NCBI GenBank assembly: GCA_021299095.1 | Contig: JAJTFW010000005.1 | Span: 1-60,459, forward strand | Source of the DNA: Sphingobacteriales bacterium | GTDB lineage: Bacteria; Bacteroidota; Bacteroidia; AKYH767-A; OLB10 | Length of the DNA: 60,459 nt | Reading direction: 5' to 3' | Shown here: piece after piece, positions 33,437 to 42,316 of the stretch | Position numbering within the stretch: the stretch's first letter is position 1 | Layout: every line of letters begins with the position of its first letter | Notes under the pieces: generated by a model | Seen by the model: the letters and a program-made list of their open reading frames with translations, nothing else | What the model was told of the DNA's origin: nothing | Database searches by the model: none | Translations under genes and position numbers: made by a program

Positions 33437-34605
33437 AAGAAAGATTCAAGGGTTTTAGAACAAATGTTTCGGAAGGTAAGTTGGCGGGCATGCCCTGCAG
33501 CCACATCCGCTTTTCGCTTGGATAATTCAGGGTTTGATAAGCACCAATCAATGCCTTCAGCCAATGCGGTTGCATTCTCGGCTTCTACGAAATGACAATT
33601 TTCCGGCGTCAACAATTCGCGTGTAGCGGGGTGGTCCGGACTGACAATGATATTTCCAGTCAGCATGTATTCGCATAGCTTGTTGGGCAGGTTGTAGCGG
33701 ATATCATGTCCCTGATTCGTATAATAACTCACCAGCACATCTGCAGCCTGTTGGTATAAGTGGATTCGACTGTAATCGTGGATGTATCCGGTGAATTCTG
33801 CCGTTGCACCGATTTTTTCGGCGTATTTTTTCCAGTACGCAACAGCTTCGGGTGTGCCGCCAGTCAGCAGAAAACGTACGCCAGGTAGCTGTGCCGAAGC
33901 CTGAAGGATGAACTCCAGTTCCTTTGAGTAGTTCAGTCCGATTTTACCGGTGTATACAACAAGTGGGTCTTTTAAAGTACCAAGTCCAAGTGCATGTCGT
34001 GCCGACTGTCTGTCTGAAATGGAATTCGCTTGCGCTTCGGTTATGGGATTTGAAGTGATGTTGGCAGATGAATAGGATCTTTTTGATTGCTTCGTGATTA
34101 CATCCAGTATCGATTTGTTGGTAGCCAACAAGTGGTCGCAATTCGAATAAATCCAATGTATATGTTTTGATGGATGTACATCGTGTGCCCAATAAACCAG
34201 TTTCGTATTTCGGAAAATTCCTATTGATCGCAACAGCAAGTAAGGAACTAGCAAAAACGGACTTCTGCTGATAATAATTACGGGAACATCCTTTTCGCTG
34301 GATTTAATAATGGATCTGACTATGGGAATAGATTTTCCGGCAATTCGAACAAGCGCACGTTTTCCTTTGACATCTCTTTTAAATCGGGTGCTGAGGATGT
34401 GGAAATGGACAGGGTATTGCAGGCCGTAAATTCTGTTAATGTCGGATGTTTCAATGTTGTCGTCACGTTTTACATACGGGCATATGAAATATGCTTCACA
34501 ATTATTTTGTGAAAAGCCTTCTGTGAATCGAACATCGCTGACCTGATTCGTGCGAGGTCGGAGTATGTCGTACGGCGACAGGTAAATCACTGTAGCACGT
34601 TTCAT
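33433..34605 (-). CDS. Glycosyltransferase family 4-like protein
   Basis: A 390-residue GT-B transferase. The opening ATVIYLSPYDILRPRTNQVSD is the acceptor domain; TKLVYWAHDVHPSKHIHW and SNPITEAQAN follow. The donor domain has VYTGKIGLNYSKELEFIL, RFLLTGGTPEAVAYW and, in place of a standard EX7E, the NLPNKLCEYMLTGNIIV motif typical of GT4 enzymes related to FucNAc and GalNAc transferases. It overlaps both neighbours by four bases (ATGA). Confidence 0.85.
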   Translation of the reverse strand: MKRATVIYLSPYDILRPRTNQVSDVRFTEGFSQNNCEAYFICPYVKRDDNIETSDINRIYGLQYPVHFHILSTRFKRDVKGKRALVRIAGKSIPIVRSIIKSSEKDVPVIIISRSPFLLVPYLLLRSIGIFRNTKLVYWAHDVHPSKHIHWIYSNCDHLLATNKSILDVITKQSKRSYSSANITSNPITEAQANSISDRQSARHALGLGTLKDPLVVYTGKIGLNYSKELEFILQASAQLPGVRFLLTGGTPEAVAYWKKYAEKIGATAEFTGYIHDYSRIHLYQQAADVLVSYYTNQGHDIRYNLPNKLCEYMLTGNIIVSPDHPATRELLTPENCHFVEAENATALAEGIDWCLSNPELSKRKADVAAGHARQLTFRNICSKTLESFL

Positions 34606-35360
34606 GACTTACTTATGGATATTGCACAACCGCCCTTGCCAAACACCACATGTGGCCAGGCAGTTCGGTTGCTAAACTCGTCAAACGCGCTGTTTTTGTC
34701 AATATCGTCGCTTAACAAGAGGCCGCCCAGCCTGAGATGCTTTTCTGCAAGCTCGAATTCGAATTGCATATGCTCAGCACTGTGGTCGCTGTCGTGAAAA
34801 AAGATGTCGATCTGTCCCACTTCTTTCAGTAATTCTGGAAGGAGTGTTTTGGCATCGCCTAACCGTAGATCCCAGCAACTTTTTAGTACGTCAGGAACCA
34901 TCCAGCCGGTTTCGGTTGGTTTTGATCCGAAATTGTAGTCATGGTTTGTGTCCAGGTTGGGGAGGTCAATGGAGTGCAGTGTACCCCTTCCATTGAGGCG
35001 CATGGCGTTCAGGATAATCCAGGAAGAAGCGCCGTGAGCAACTCCGGTTTCAACCATATGAATTGGTTTGAACACCCTGACACAGCACCAAAGCCATTTG
35101 CCAAAAGTGGTGTTCAGGTTGTTTCCTGCGTTTCTCTTTTGTGTCCTTGTGTTGGCAGGTATGTTTGGTTGTTGATCAAGTTCATCCAGTGCCGCTGCAA
35201 ATCCAGCCCTGATGCCCTTGTCTTTCCAAAGGTGTGATGAAGCTTCGGATATCAGCGCACGATGCAGTTTGGACTTTTGTCCACGGATGAATTGAAAAGC
35301 AGCCCAGGGGTGCTTTATTGCTGTGAGCCGTGATGATGCGTTGAATCGTTTTTTCATCAT
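34602..35360 (-). CDS. Class I SAM-dependent methyltransferase (Methyltransf_24 type)
   Basis: A 252-residue methyltransferase. Motif I is MVETGVAHGASSWIILNAM, the acidic post-I strand GTLHSIDLPN, and the metal-binding-type segment DIFFHDSDHSAEHMQFE followed by LGGLLLSDDI. This layout matches cephalosporin hydroxylase/CmcI-like and rhamnosyl O-methyltransferase-like enzymes, several of which use a divalent metal. It probably O-methylates a sugar. The overlaps with flippase and glycosyltransferase genes place it firmly in the operon. Confidence 0.82.
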   Translation of the reverse strand: MMKKRFNASSRLTAIKHPWAAFQFIRGQKSKLHRALISEASSHLWKDKGIRAGFAAALDELDQQPNIPANTRTQKRNAGNNLNTTFGKWLWCCVRVFKPIHMVETGVAHGASSWIILNAMRLNGRGTLHSIDLPNLDTNHDYNFGSKPTETGWMVPDVLKSCWDLRLGDAKTLLPELLKEVGQIDIFFHDSDHSAEHMQFEFELAEKHLRLGGLLLSDDIDKNSAFDEFSNRTAWPHVVFGKGGCAISISKS

Positions 35361-36730
35361 GCAGGCTGTTTATCGGTATTATGACTTTTCTGTTCAGATG
35401 AAATCGCTTGTAAACCAATCTGAATGAATTTGGCGGTTATGACCACGTTGGCAATCAGCAATGCAAGAGCTGTTCCGGCAGCGCCTAAACTTGGCGTAAG
35501 CAGGTAGCCTGCAATCGCTCCCGAAATCAGACCTAAAATAGTGACAAGCAGACGTTTTTTGATGAGGCCAAGGCTTTGGACCAATGGTAAAGCCCAGAAG
35601 AAAACAGCACCCTGTAATGCTCCGGCTAGGCTGATGACGAATGGCCAACCTGCTCCTGCGTATGTTTTGCCAAATACAAGCTGAACAATTGGTTCGCGTA
35701 ATAAGGTGCAAAGCCCAAGTATGATCAATGAGGCTGGTAGGGCCACGCGAACAAGATTCTTGATCATGGGTTTGATCTTTTCAGATGAGGCCTCACCAAG
35801 CATTCTGGAAAATTGGGGAAAAACCGCTTGCATGAAGGGGTCGGTAATGGATAGAATCGAATAGCCCAATTTTTTTGTAGCGGCGTATAGCCCTACTGTT
35901 GATGTACCGAAAAACGAACCGAGTAAAATCACATCGGCTTGATTCATGAAAACTTTTAGCGAACTGCTGGCCGAATTGCCAAGGATGTATTTGTTGAATT
36001 CCGCCCGATGCGGCTTCATCAATCGAATGCTACCACCTAGCGCTGTTCCAAGCTCGCGTCTGAACTCCATCCAGGCTCCGATGTTGCAAACGATGCTATT
36101 GACAATCCGCACAGAGATTACCGCTATAAAAAAGGCCTTCAGGTCAGGCCCGTACGTGTAAAGGGTCCATGAAATAACAGCGAGTTCTGTTAAATCCATC
36201 GTAATCTGCAGTATGGATGCTGACCTGAAACGATAGAAGAGTTTGAGTCCGGCCCGAGATAAGGCGTCGATAAAACTGAGGCCATTTGCAAAGGCGAACA
36301 GTATGATCAGTGTGCCGATCCCATGTGTAATAATATTTTCAGTCGGCATAATGTTGACATACGCCGCAATCAGCGTAACAGAGCCTGCGATGGATATGCT
36401 GGTCAGTAGGAGTGCGTATCGGAAAAGTGCTCCTATTTTTTCAGGTGCACCTTCTCCAAGGAACCGCGCGCCGAAGCGGATTAGTCCCATGGCGATGTTC
36501 AGTCGCATGAATTCCTGTAGAATCAAAACTCCTGCAATAGCCAAGGTGTAGGAGCCAAACAACTCCGCGCCAAGAATACGTGTGGCCAGGACTACCCGAA
36601 GAATTCCACCAATGGTGCCGACTCCGTTGGCAAGAAAAACCCAGCGGCTATTGTCTAGCAGTCTCTCCGTTTCAGTGTCAATTCCGCCGAACAGCTTCAC
36701 TTTTATCGAATGCAGCGCATGTGTGATCAC
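35357..36730 (-). CDS. wzx: Oligosaccharide flippase (Wzx-like)
   Basis: A 457-residue MOP-superfamily membrane protein with about 12-14 predicted helices, for example FANGVGTIGGILRVVLATRI at the start and LVTILGLISGAIAGYLLTPS near the end. ILGAELFGSYTLAIAGVLIL is the usual Wzx first-hairpin pattern. It should move lipid-linked repeat units across the inner membrane for the Wzy-like polymerase. It starts 13 bases after the Wzc-like gene ends. Confidence 0.87.
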   Translation of the reverse strand: MITHALHSIKVKLFGGIDTETERLLDNSRWVFLANGVGTIGGILRVVLATRILGAELFGSYTLAIAGVLILQEFMRLNIAMGLIRFGARFLGEGAPEKIGALFRYALLLTSISIAGSVTLIAAYVNIMPTENIITHGIGTLIILFAFANGLSFIDALSRAGLKLFYRFRSASILQITMDLTELAVISWTLYTYGPDLKAFFIAVISVRIVNSIVCNIGAWMEFRRELGTALGGSIRLMKPHRAEFNKYILGNSASSSLKVFMNQADVILLGSFFGTSTVGLYAATKKLGYSILSITDPFMQAVFPQFSRMLGEASSEKIKPMIKNLVRVALPASLIILGLCTLLREPIVQLVFGKTYAGAGWPFVISLAGALQGAVFFWALPLVQSLGLIKKRLLVTILGLISGAIAGYLLTPSLGAAGTALALLIANVVITAKFIQIGLQAISSEQKSHNTDKQPA

Positions 36731-36743
36731 AAACCGACGGAAT

Positions 36744-39242
36744 TTATTTGGAACTTGCCGTCGTGCGACGCTTGCGTTTCGGCTTGCTAAGCAGTTTTTT
36801 CATGGTGGCCATCATTCCTGTTGGCTTGTCGTCCTCCTCGTAATAGCCATACCCATAGCCGTACCCATAGCCGTACCCGTACCCGTATGAATATTCATAT
36901 CCATAACCATACGATTGGTTGCTACCCTTCATGGCATTCAGGATCAGACACAAGTTGCCGATCTTGCCATCGGTGTACAGTTTGTTGATGAAGGCCAGGT
37001 GGTGCCTGCGTGTAACGCCTTGCCTCACCACATAAATATTGATATCGGTATACTTTGACAGGACCATGGCGTCTGTTATCAATCCGACAGGTGGGGTGTC
37101 AAGTACGATATTGTCATAGTGTTTCTTTAGATAATCAATCAACTCATCCATCCTTGGGGAGATGATAAGCTCCGAGGGGTTTGGAGGCTTGGGGCCCGAT
37201 AGGATAATGTCGAGGTTCGGAATTGCGCCAGAGTTCTGTATGATATCTTTCTCGCTGGCGATTCCGATGAGATAATTACTTAAGCCGGTATCGGATACGA
37301 AGTCGAATCCAACGGTGTTTTTTGGTTTTCTCAAGTCACAACCCACCATAATGGTTTTCCGACCCGACATTGCCAACATGACCGCGAGATTTATGGAGCA
37401 AAACGACTTCCCTTCGGAGCTGATGGAGGAAGTCAGCATGATTACGTTCTGGTTCTTATTCGGATTGAAATACTGCAGGTTTGTACGGATGGAGCGGAAA
37501 GCTTCGGATATGTGTGAGTTCGGTTTTTCCGTCACCACCAGGTTCGATTTCGAGGCGCTCAATCCGATCATTCCAAGCATTGGGATTTTCGTTTGTCGCT
37601 CTAAATCGAATCGATCAGAAACCTTGTCGTTCATGATGTCACGCACGTAAATCAGGAAAGCCGGAATTGCGAGGCCAAGGACCAGTGCAATTGAATAGCT
37701 CAAGCTTTTGACAGGCTTTAGGGGCTTGTACAGTGTTTTGGCCGCATCAATGACGCGGTTGTCGGCGGTAGTTGAGGCCAGGAGGATGGCAGTCTCCGCA
37801 CGCTTTTGAAGCAAGTAGGAATACAAGGCTTCCTTGATATTTGATCCGCGGAGCAGGGTCTGAAGTTCCCGTTGTGCACCGGGAAGTAGCCGGAGCTTGC
37901 CTTGTACACTCGCTTTTTGTGTCATGGCTTCACGCAGCGATGAGTTTAGTCCCGCCCTCAGGCTTCGGATGTTTTCAAGTAAGGACGCTTTTGTGTTTTG
38001 CAATTCAATGTTGATCCCAACCAACAAGGGGTTATCCTGTTTGGCAAGGACTGATTGTGATTTGCGTTTGTTTTCCAGCTCGTTGATGCGAAGGATAAGG
38101 TTGGTGAGCAGTGGGTCATTGACCAGAATGCTGCCAGGCGAAATGTTGCCCGACATTTCTCGTCCATCGGCAACGTATTTTTCCAGGTAATTCAAGAAGG
38201 ATACCTGAACCTGCAGTTCGGATATTTTCGCATCGAAGTTTTTAACGCTCTCGAGATAGGAGGTGGCTTCAACATCAAGGTCAGTGATTCCGCGTGTAAT
38301 CCTGAATCGCTCCACGTTGGCTTCGTTTGCGTCGATATCCTGGGTCAGCAGATTTACTTGTTCGTCAATGAATCGCAGTGTATTGACAGCGTATTCGTTT
38401 TTCAGCTCAATGCCTTTGCCTACGTAGAGTTCGAAAAGCCTGTTTAAGAAATCTTCGTTCTTCTTCGGTACAGGACCCTGTACACTTGCCTGGAGTATCG
38501 TGGATGCTTTGCTCACTTTGTCTACTTTGAGCAAGGCCTGGTATTGGTCGGTGAGGTTGTCAAGCCCTTGGAAGCGGATCAAAATCTTACGCTTTGAATA
38601 TTCCGGTTTGCGGTAGGCTTCATCGTTGAACTTGTCCGTTTTTTCGATGCGGAAAACGCCCAACTTGCTGATGACACGCTTTCCGAATAAGTGATATCCG
38701 GTTTGGGGTCCGCTGGGGTGATTGTAACGTATCTTGAATTTTCTGTCGTCGATGATTTCAAGACTCAGCCCGGTGCTGTAGGCGATGGGGTACAAGGTGT
38801 CTTCCATCAGTTTAATGGGTGATTCCTTGTACATCTCCGAAGTCTTGATTTCGCCTTTCAGGAAATAGCTTTTGGGGAAATCAAGCGATTCGAGTGTTTT
38901 GTAAATCAATTGGCGGGAGCGTATAATGCCGATTTCGGTCTCGATTCCACCTTCTGTGTTGAATTCGTTCAGTTGCGCAATCAGGTCGTTTGAATTGTGC
39001 TTCTGTTTGTCATCCTTGATTAGTACGGAGCACGATGTGAAATACACGGGCGTAGCGTACCAGTTGTAGAAGTACGCGGTTAATAGACCAAGTGTAATGG
39101 TGTATACGTAGAGATACCAATACCGGAAGATGAACTTTCCGATGAGAAGTTTTAGGTTCAGCTGGTTTTGTGGTTCGCCGCCACCGATGGCCTGTTGTTG
39201 GTTCGGATACGGATTCCCAGCTTGCGATGGTTGTTCTGACAT
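36744..39242 (-). CDS. wzc: Polysaccharide co-polymerase / tyrosine autokinase (Wzc-like)
   Basis: An 832-residue inner-membrane BY-kinase. A first helix (YWYLYVYTITLGLLTAYFYN), a long periplasmic coiled-coil region with Wzz features, and a second helix (SYSIALVLGLAIPAFLIYV) precede the cytoplasmic kinase. Kinase motifs: Walker A SSISSEGKSFCSINLA (near 604), Walker A' GCDLRKPK (near 634) and Walker B IVLDTPPVG (near 712). The C-terminus has a tyrosine cluster of 13 Tyr in 25 residues (777-801), mostly as Gly-Tyr repeats, then a Lys/Arg-rich tail. Tyrosine phosphorylation in this cluster normally cycles oligomerisation and polymer length. No cognate low-molecular-weight phosphatase gene is adjacent. 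Confidence 0.93.
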   Translation of the reverse strand: MSEQPSQAGNPYPNQQQAIGGGEPQNQLNLKLLIGKFIFRYWYLYVYTITLGLLTAYFYNWYATPVYFTSCSVLIKDDKQKHNSNDLIAQLNEFNTEGGIETEIGIIRSRQLIYKTLESLDFPKSYFLKGEIKTSEMYKESPIKLMEDTLYPIAYSTGLSLEIIDDRKFKIRYNHPSGPQTGYHLFGKRVISKLGVFRIEKTDKFNDEAYRKPEYSKRKILIRFQGLDNLTDQYQALLKVDKVSKASTILQASVQGPVPKKNEDFLNRLFELYVGKGIELKNEYAVNTLRFIDEQVNLLTQDIDANEANVERFRITRGITDLDVEATSYLESVKNFDAKISELQVQVSFLNYLEKYVADGREMSGNISPGSILVNDPLLTNLILRINELENKRKSQSVLAKQDNPLLVGINIELQNTKASLLENIRSLRAGLNSSLREAMTQKASVQGKLRLLPGAQRELQTLLRGSNIKEALYSYLLQKRAETAILLASTTADNRVIDAAKTLYKPLKPVKSLSYSIALVLGLAIPAFLIYVRDIMNDKVSDRFDLERQTKIPMLGMIGLSASKSNLVVTEKPNSHISEAFRSIRTNLQYFNPNKNQNVIMLTSSISSEGKSFCSINLAVMLAMSGRKTIMVGCDLRKPKNTVGFDFVSDTGLSNYLIGIASEKDIIQNSGAIPNLDIILSGPKPPNPSELIISPRMDELIDYLKKHYDNIVLDTPPVGLITDAMVLSKYTDINIYVVRQGVTRRHHLAFINKLYTDGKIGNLCLILNAMKGSNQSYGYGYEYSYGYGYGYGYGYGYGYYEEDDKPTGMMATMKKLLSKPKRKRRTTASSK
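36841..36915 (-). repeat. Hexanucleotide repeat coding the Gly-Tyr tail of Wzc
   Basis: Imperfect tandem hexamers (GGG/GGC-TAC/TAT on the coding strand) encode seven consecutive Gly-Tyr pairs plus flanking variants. Gain or loss of units by slippage would keep the reading frame and change only the number of tyrosines. Confidence 0.8.
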
Positions 39243-39247
39243 GTCTA

Positions 39248-40063
39248 TCAGTTGGTGCCGACTAGGCGCGTGGCCAATACAGCAATGAGTGTGAGTGTAC
39301 TGATGATGAGCGGTGTGACCCGGTAGAAGTTGTCGCTTTGCGCCACCCTGCCTGATACGGGTTCTACATACACGATATCGCCTGATTTCAATTGAAAGTA
39401 GGGCGATTTGAACAGATCTCTTTTTGTTAGGTCGATGGGGATGAATTGCTTTCCGTTTTCGTCCTCACGAATCAACGTGATGTTTTTACGGTTTGCGAAT
39501 ATGTTCAAGTCTCCCGCCAGACCAATTGCCTCAATCGCATTTATTTTTTCGTTTGTGACGGTATAAACGCCCGGACGATTCACCTCGCCAAGGATGGTGA
39601 CTTTGAAATTCTGCACATAGATACGGACGGATGGAGACTGCAGGAATTGTTCAAGGCGGCGTGTCAAGGTGTCTTTTGCCGTGAATGTGCTCAGTCCGCC
39701 AACTTTTACTTTTCCGATGAGCGGTAAATCAATTTGTCCTTTCTGATCAACAAGGTATCCGATGTCGGTGCGCGTTGTGAACGAACTGGCGGTGCTCATT
39801 TCATTTCGCTCTACCGGAGCAATTGCATTGAAGAAGCTGCTGGCCTCTGGGCTGAGGCTGGAAACGTAAATGGATAGAATATCGTTTGGTCGGATGATGT
39901 GTTCGGCAGTCAGTAGAAAGGCCACACGGGCAATCGAGTCTGAAAGCGAATCGGTCTCCGACGCACGGCGATCGGGTTGGAAATAGGCGACATCTGCAAC
40001 TGGCCGGCACGAAGTCAGTAAGGCCATCGTTATGAGTGTCAGTAGGATAAGCTTTCGAGTCAT
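39248..40063 (-). CDS. wza: Polysaccharide export outer-membrane lipoprotein (Wza-like)
   Basis: A 271-residue lipoprotein with signal and lipobox LILLTLITMALLTSCRP (cysteine near 19). The Poly_export domain follows: HIIRPNDILSIYVSSLSPEA, the IDLPLIGKVKVGGLST strand, then a SLBB domain (VTILGEVNRPGVYTV, INAIEAIGLAGDLN). It ends with a hydrophobic helix (RVTPLIISTLTLIAVLATRLV), as in short Bacteroidota Wza forms. It is shorter than E. coli Wza and has one clear SLBB domain. It is the first gene of the locus and lies five bases from the Wzc-like gene. Confidence 0.92.
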   Translation of the reverse strand: MTRKLILLTLITMALLTSCRPVADVAYFQPDRRASETDSLSDSIARVAFLLTAEHIIRPNDILSIYVSSLSPEASSFFNAIAPVERNEMSTASSFTTRTDIGYLVDQKGQIDLPLIGKVKVGGLSTFTAKDTLTRRLEQFLQSPSVRIYVQNFKVTILGEVNRPGVYTVTNEKINAIEAIGLAGDLNIFANRKNITLIREDENGKQFIPIDLTKRDLFKSPYFQLKSGDIVYVEPVSGRVAQSDNFYRVTPLIISTLTLIAVLATRLVGTN

Positions 40064-40068
40064 AGAGA

Positions 40069-40076
40069 CAAATGTA
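40069..40076 (-). promoter_or_regulatory. -7 element TACATTTG of the polysaccharide operon
   Basis: Minus-strand TAnnTTTG, five bases before the wza ATG (40063). It is the likely start of the 25-kb operon, with a leader of only a few bases or none. No -33 TTG is obvious. Confidence 0.5.
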
Positions 40077-40145
40077 ATGATCGGGACGTGCTATCCGGTG
40101 AGGTTCCGGAATTGTCACGGCATGCTTTTACGGCACAGTATCCTT

Positions 40146-40190
40146 GGGGTTACATCTGCTCAGGCAATAACCCCAGATTCCCTGAGGCAG
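40146..40190. promoter_or_regulatory. Interleaved inverted repeats between wza and paaA
   Basis: GGGGTTA (40146-40152) pairs with TAACCCC (40168-40174); CTGCTCAGG (40156-40164) pairs, with one bulge, with CCTGAGGCAG (40181-40190). The second pair starts in the loop of the first, a pseudoknot topology. As DNA it lies upstream of both divergent promoters, which suits an operator better than an RNA element. Confidence 0.4.
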
Positions 40191-40217
40191 ATTGTTGCGT
40201 AGTTCTGACGGGGATCA

Positions 40218-40249
40218 TTTGCCTCTGCAAGCGGTTCTCGCTATTTTTG
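40218..40249 (+). promoter_or_regulatory. paaABCD promoter (TTTG-N20-TATTTTTG)
   Basis: TTTG at 40218-40221, 20-base spacer, TATTTTTG at 40242-40249, then 20 bases to the paaA ATG. This is a full Bacteroidota -33/-7 promoter and supports ATG 40270 as the start. Confidence 0.75.
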
Positions 40250-40269
40250 AGAGCCAAAGAAAACCGCAT

Positions 40270-41232
40270 ATGGATCAGGTTCAATCTTCTCAACAACTTG
40301 CTGAACTCGAAGCGGAGTTCGACCGGAAAATTGCCTCGGGTCATGTTATCGAACCCAAGGATTGGATGCCCGAACGCTACCGTAAACAGTTGTTGAGAAT
40401 GATGTCTCAACATGCTCATTCTGAGGTTGTTGGGATGTTGCCTGAGGGAAATTGGCTTACCCGCGCCCCCAGTCTGATGCGCAAGGCAGTACTCCTGGCT
40501 AAAATCCAGGATGAGGCGGGTCATGGATTGTACATTTACTCCGGTGCGGAGACCCTTGGTACCAGCCGGGTGGAGATGAACGATCAGTTGCTGGCTGGCA
40601 AGGCCAAGTATTCCAGTATTTTCAATTATCCCAGCCTCAACTGGGCCGATATGGGTGCCATTGGCTGGCTTGTGGATGGAGCAGCAATCGTGAATCAGAC
40701 AGTGCTTGCTAAATGCTCCTATGGACCTTACGCACGGGCAATGGTTCGGATTTGCAAGGAGGAGAATTTCCACAACAAGCAGGGTTATCAGATCCTGGCC
40801 CGTATGATGCAGGGAACTCCCGCTCAACGTGAAATGGCACAGGATTCCATGAATAGGTGGTGGTGGCCCTCGCTGATGATGTTCGGTCCGTCCGACAAGG
40901 ACTCGCCGAATTCGGCCGACCTGATGAAGTGGAAGGTGAAGCTGCATTCGAACGATGATCTGCGCCAGCGTTTCATCGACCGGGTTGTTCCCCAGGCCGA
41001 GGCCATTGGCTTACGGATACCGGATGATAAACTGAAGTGGAACCCGACGACCAGGCACTATGAGTTCGGTGAAATCAACTGGGACGAGTTCAATCAGGTG
41101 ATTAGCGGGAATGGCCCCTGCAATCGGCTTCGCATCAAGCAGCGCCGGGATGCCCACGAAAATGGGCGCTGGGTACGCGAAGCTGCCATGGCATATGCTG
41201 CCAAACAAAACAAGCGGACAAAAGCCGCCTAG
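40270..41232 (+). CDS. paaA: 1,2-phenylacetyl-CoA epoxidase, catalytic subunit PaaA
   Basis: A 320-residue diiron oxygenase subunit that, in the PaaABCE complex, turns phenylacetyl-CoA into the ring-1,2-epoxide. Ferritin-like helices carry the iron ligands, including [20 protein letters not shown] (E-x-x-H) and [18 protein letters not shown] (second E-x-x-H). The C-terminal [15 protein letters not shown] is typical of PaaA. ATG 40270 is used because the promoter ends just before it. Genes B, C and D follow within 27 bases, overlapping, and overlapping. Confidence 0.96.
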   Translation: MDQVQSSQQLAELEAEFDRKIASGHVIEPKDWMPERYRKQLLRMMSQHAHSEVVGMLPEGNWLTRAPSLMRKAVLLAKIQDEAGHGLYIYSGAETLGTSRVEMNDQLLAGKAKYSSIFNYPSLNWADMGAIGWLVDGAAIVNQTVLAKCSYGPYARAMVRICKEENFHNKQGYQILARMMQGTPAQREMAQDSMNRWWWPSLMMFGPSDKDSPNSADLMKWKVKLHSNDDLRQRFIDRVVPQAEAIGLRIPDDKLKWNPTTRHYEFGEINWDEFNQVISGNGPCNRLRIKQRRDAHENGRWVREAAMAYAAKQNKRTKAA

Positions 41233-41259
41233 TCCTTAACCTAACGCAATGCTTTTTCA

Positions 41260-41550
41260 ATGAGTGATTCAAACAATTGGCCAACGTGGGAAGTCTTTAC
41301 ACAGAAGGCTCAGGGTGCGCCGCATGAGCACGCCGGAAATGTTCATGCTCCCGATGCCGAACTGGCCTTATTGAACGCGCGTGATGTGTATTCACGTCGA
41401 AACGAAGCCATCAGTTTATGGGTTGTGCCAACCGAGTCCATTGTTGCATCTACACCCGAGGACGTGGGGCCGTTTTTTGATCCTGCAAACGATAAAATGT
41501 ATCGTTCCCCCAATTTTTACAAGACTCCAGACGGAATCAAGCAAATCTGA
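41260..41550 (+). CDS. paaB: 1,2-phenylacetyl-CoA epoxidase subunit PaaB
   Basis: A 96-residue small subunit of the epoxidase. Features: WPTWEVFTQKAQGAPHEHAG, LNARDVYSRRNEAISLWVVP, ending TPDGIKQI. PaaB bridges the PaaAC heterodimers. The stop overlaps the paaC start (TGATG), giving coupled translation. Full length for the family. Confidence 0.95.
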   Translation: MSDSNNWPTWEVFTQKAQGAPHEHAGNVHAPDAELALLNARDVYSRRNEAISLWVVPTESIVASTPEDVGPFFDPANDKMYRSPNFYKTPDGIKQI

Positions 41551-42308
41551 TGGGAATGAACGAAGCGCTCTTTACGTTCTCAGTCCGTCAGGCAGACTCC
41601 GCCCTAGTGCTTGCACAACGCCTTTGCGAATGGTGCGGCCATGGACCTGTTTTGGAAGAAGATATCGCCATGAGCAATATGGGGCTTGACCTGATTGGTC
41701 AGTCACGCGGCTATTATTCCTATGCAGCGAACATCGAGGGGGGAGGTCGTTCAGAAGACGATCTGGCATTTCACCGGAACGAACGGGAATTCATGAATCG
41801 TTGTCTGGTAGAGCAACCAAACGGCGATTTTGGTCATACCATGATGAGGAGTTTTTTCTACTCAGCCTTTTCTGCACTGCAGCACCGTGAACTGCGCTCT
41901 TCCACCGATGAAACGATTTCCGGAGTCGCCCAAAAAGCGTGGAAGGAATTGCAATACCACGCCCGCCATACTGGTCAGTGGATTGTCCGCTTAGGCGATG
42001 GTACCGAAGAAAGTCACCAAAGGATTCAATCCTCCTTGGACGAGTTGTGGTCTTTTACGGAGGAATTATTCGATACGGATCGGATTGATGAGCAGCTGGT
42101 ATCCGAAGGGATTATCTGCGACATCGGCCTCCTGAAGCCAGAGTGGGATGTAATGGTGAACGATGTGCTCCACGCCGCAGGGCTTGTGGTTCCTCCCAAA
42201 GGATATCGCTCCAAAGGCGGTATGCATGGTGTACATACCGAGTACCTTGGGCACATGCTTTCTGAAATGCAATACCTTCCCAGGGCCTATCCTGACGCAC
42301 GTTGGTAG
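41550..42308 (+). CDS. paaC: 1,2-phenylacetyl-CoA epoxidase structural subunit PaaC
   Basis: A 252-residue ferritin-fold subunit, the non-catalytic partner of PaaA. Conserved parts: LCEWCGHGPVLEEDIAMSN, LDLIGQSRGYYSYAANIEG, FHRNEREFMNRCLVEQPNGD and KELQYHARHTGQWIVRLGDG. Several metal-ligand positions of PaaA are absent, as expected. The C-terminus GVHTEYLGHMLSEMQYLPRA is diagnostic. It overlaps paaB by one base, and paaD starts eight bases later. Confidence 0.95.
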   Translation: MGMNEALFTFSVRQADSALVLAQRLCEWCGHGPVLEEDIAMSNMGLDLIGQSRGYYSYAANIEGGGRSEDDLAFHRNEREFMNRCLVEQPNGDFGHTMMRSFFYSAFSALQHRELRSSTDETISGVAQKAWKELQYHARHTGQWIVRLGDGTEESHQRIQSSLDELWSFTEELFDTDRIDEQLVSEGIICDIGLLKPEWDVMVNDVLHAAGLVVPPKGYRSKGGMHGVHTEYLGHMLSEMQYLPRAYPDARW

Positions 42309-42316
42309 AATTCCCA

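Noticed and set aside
15239-40063. Recently acquired genomic island
   Set aside because: No integrase, transposase, tRNA junction or direct repeats at the ends; the neighbouring tRNA is 11 kb away. Horizontal exchange is common for such loci but not shown here.
40150-40947. 265-residue reading frame antisense to paaA
   Set aside because: It mirrors the strongly conserved paaA codons, has no family features and spans the paa promoter.
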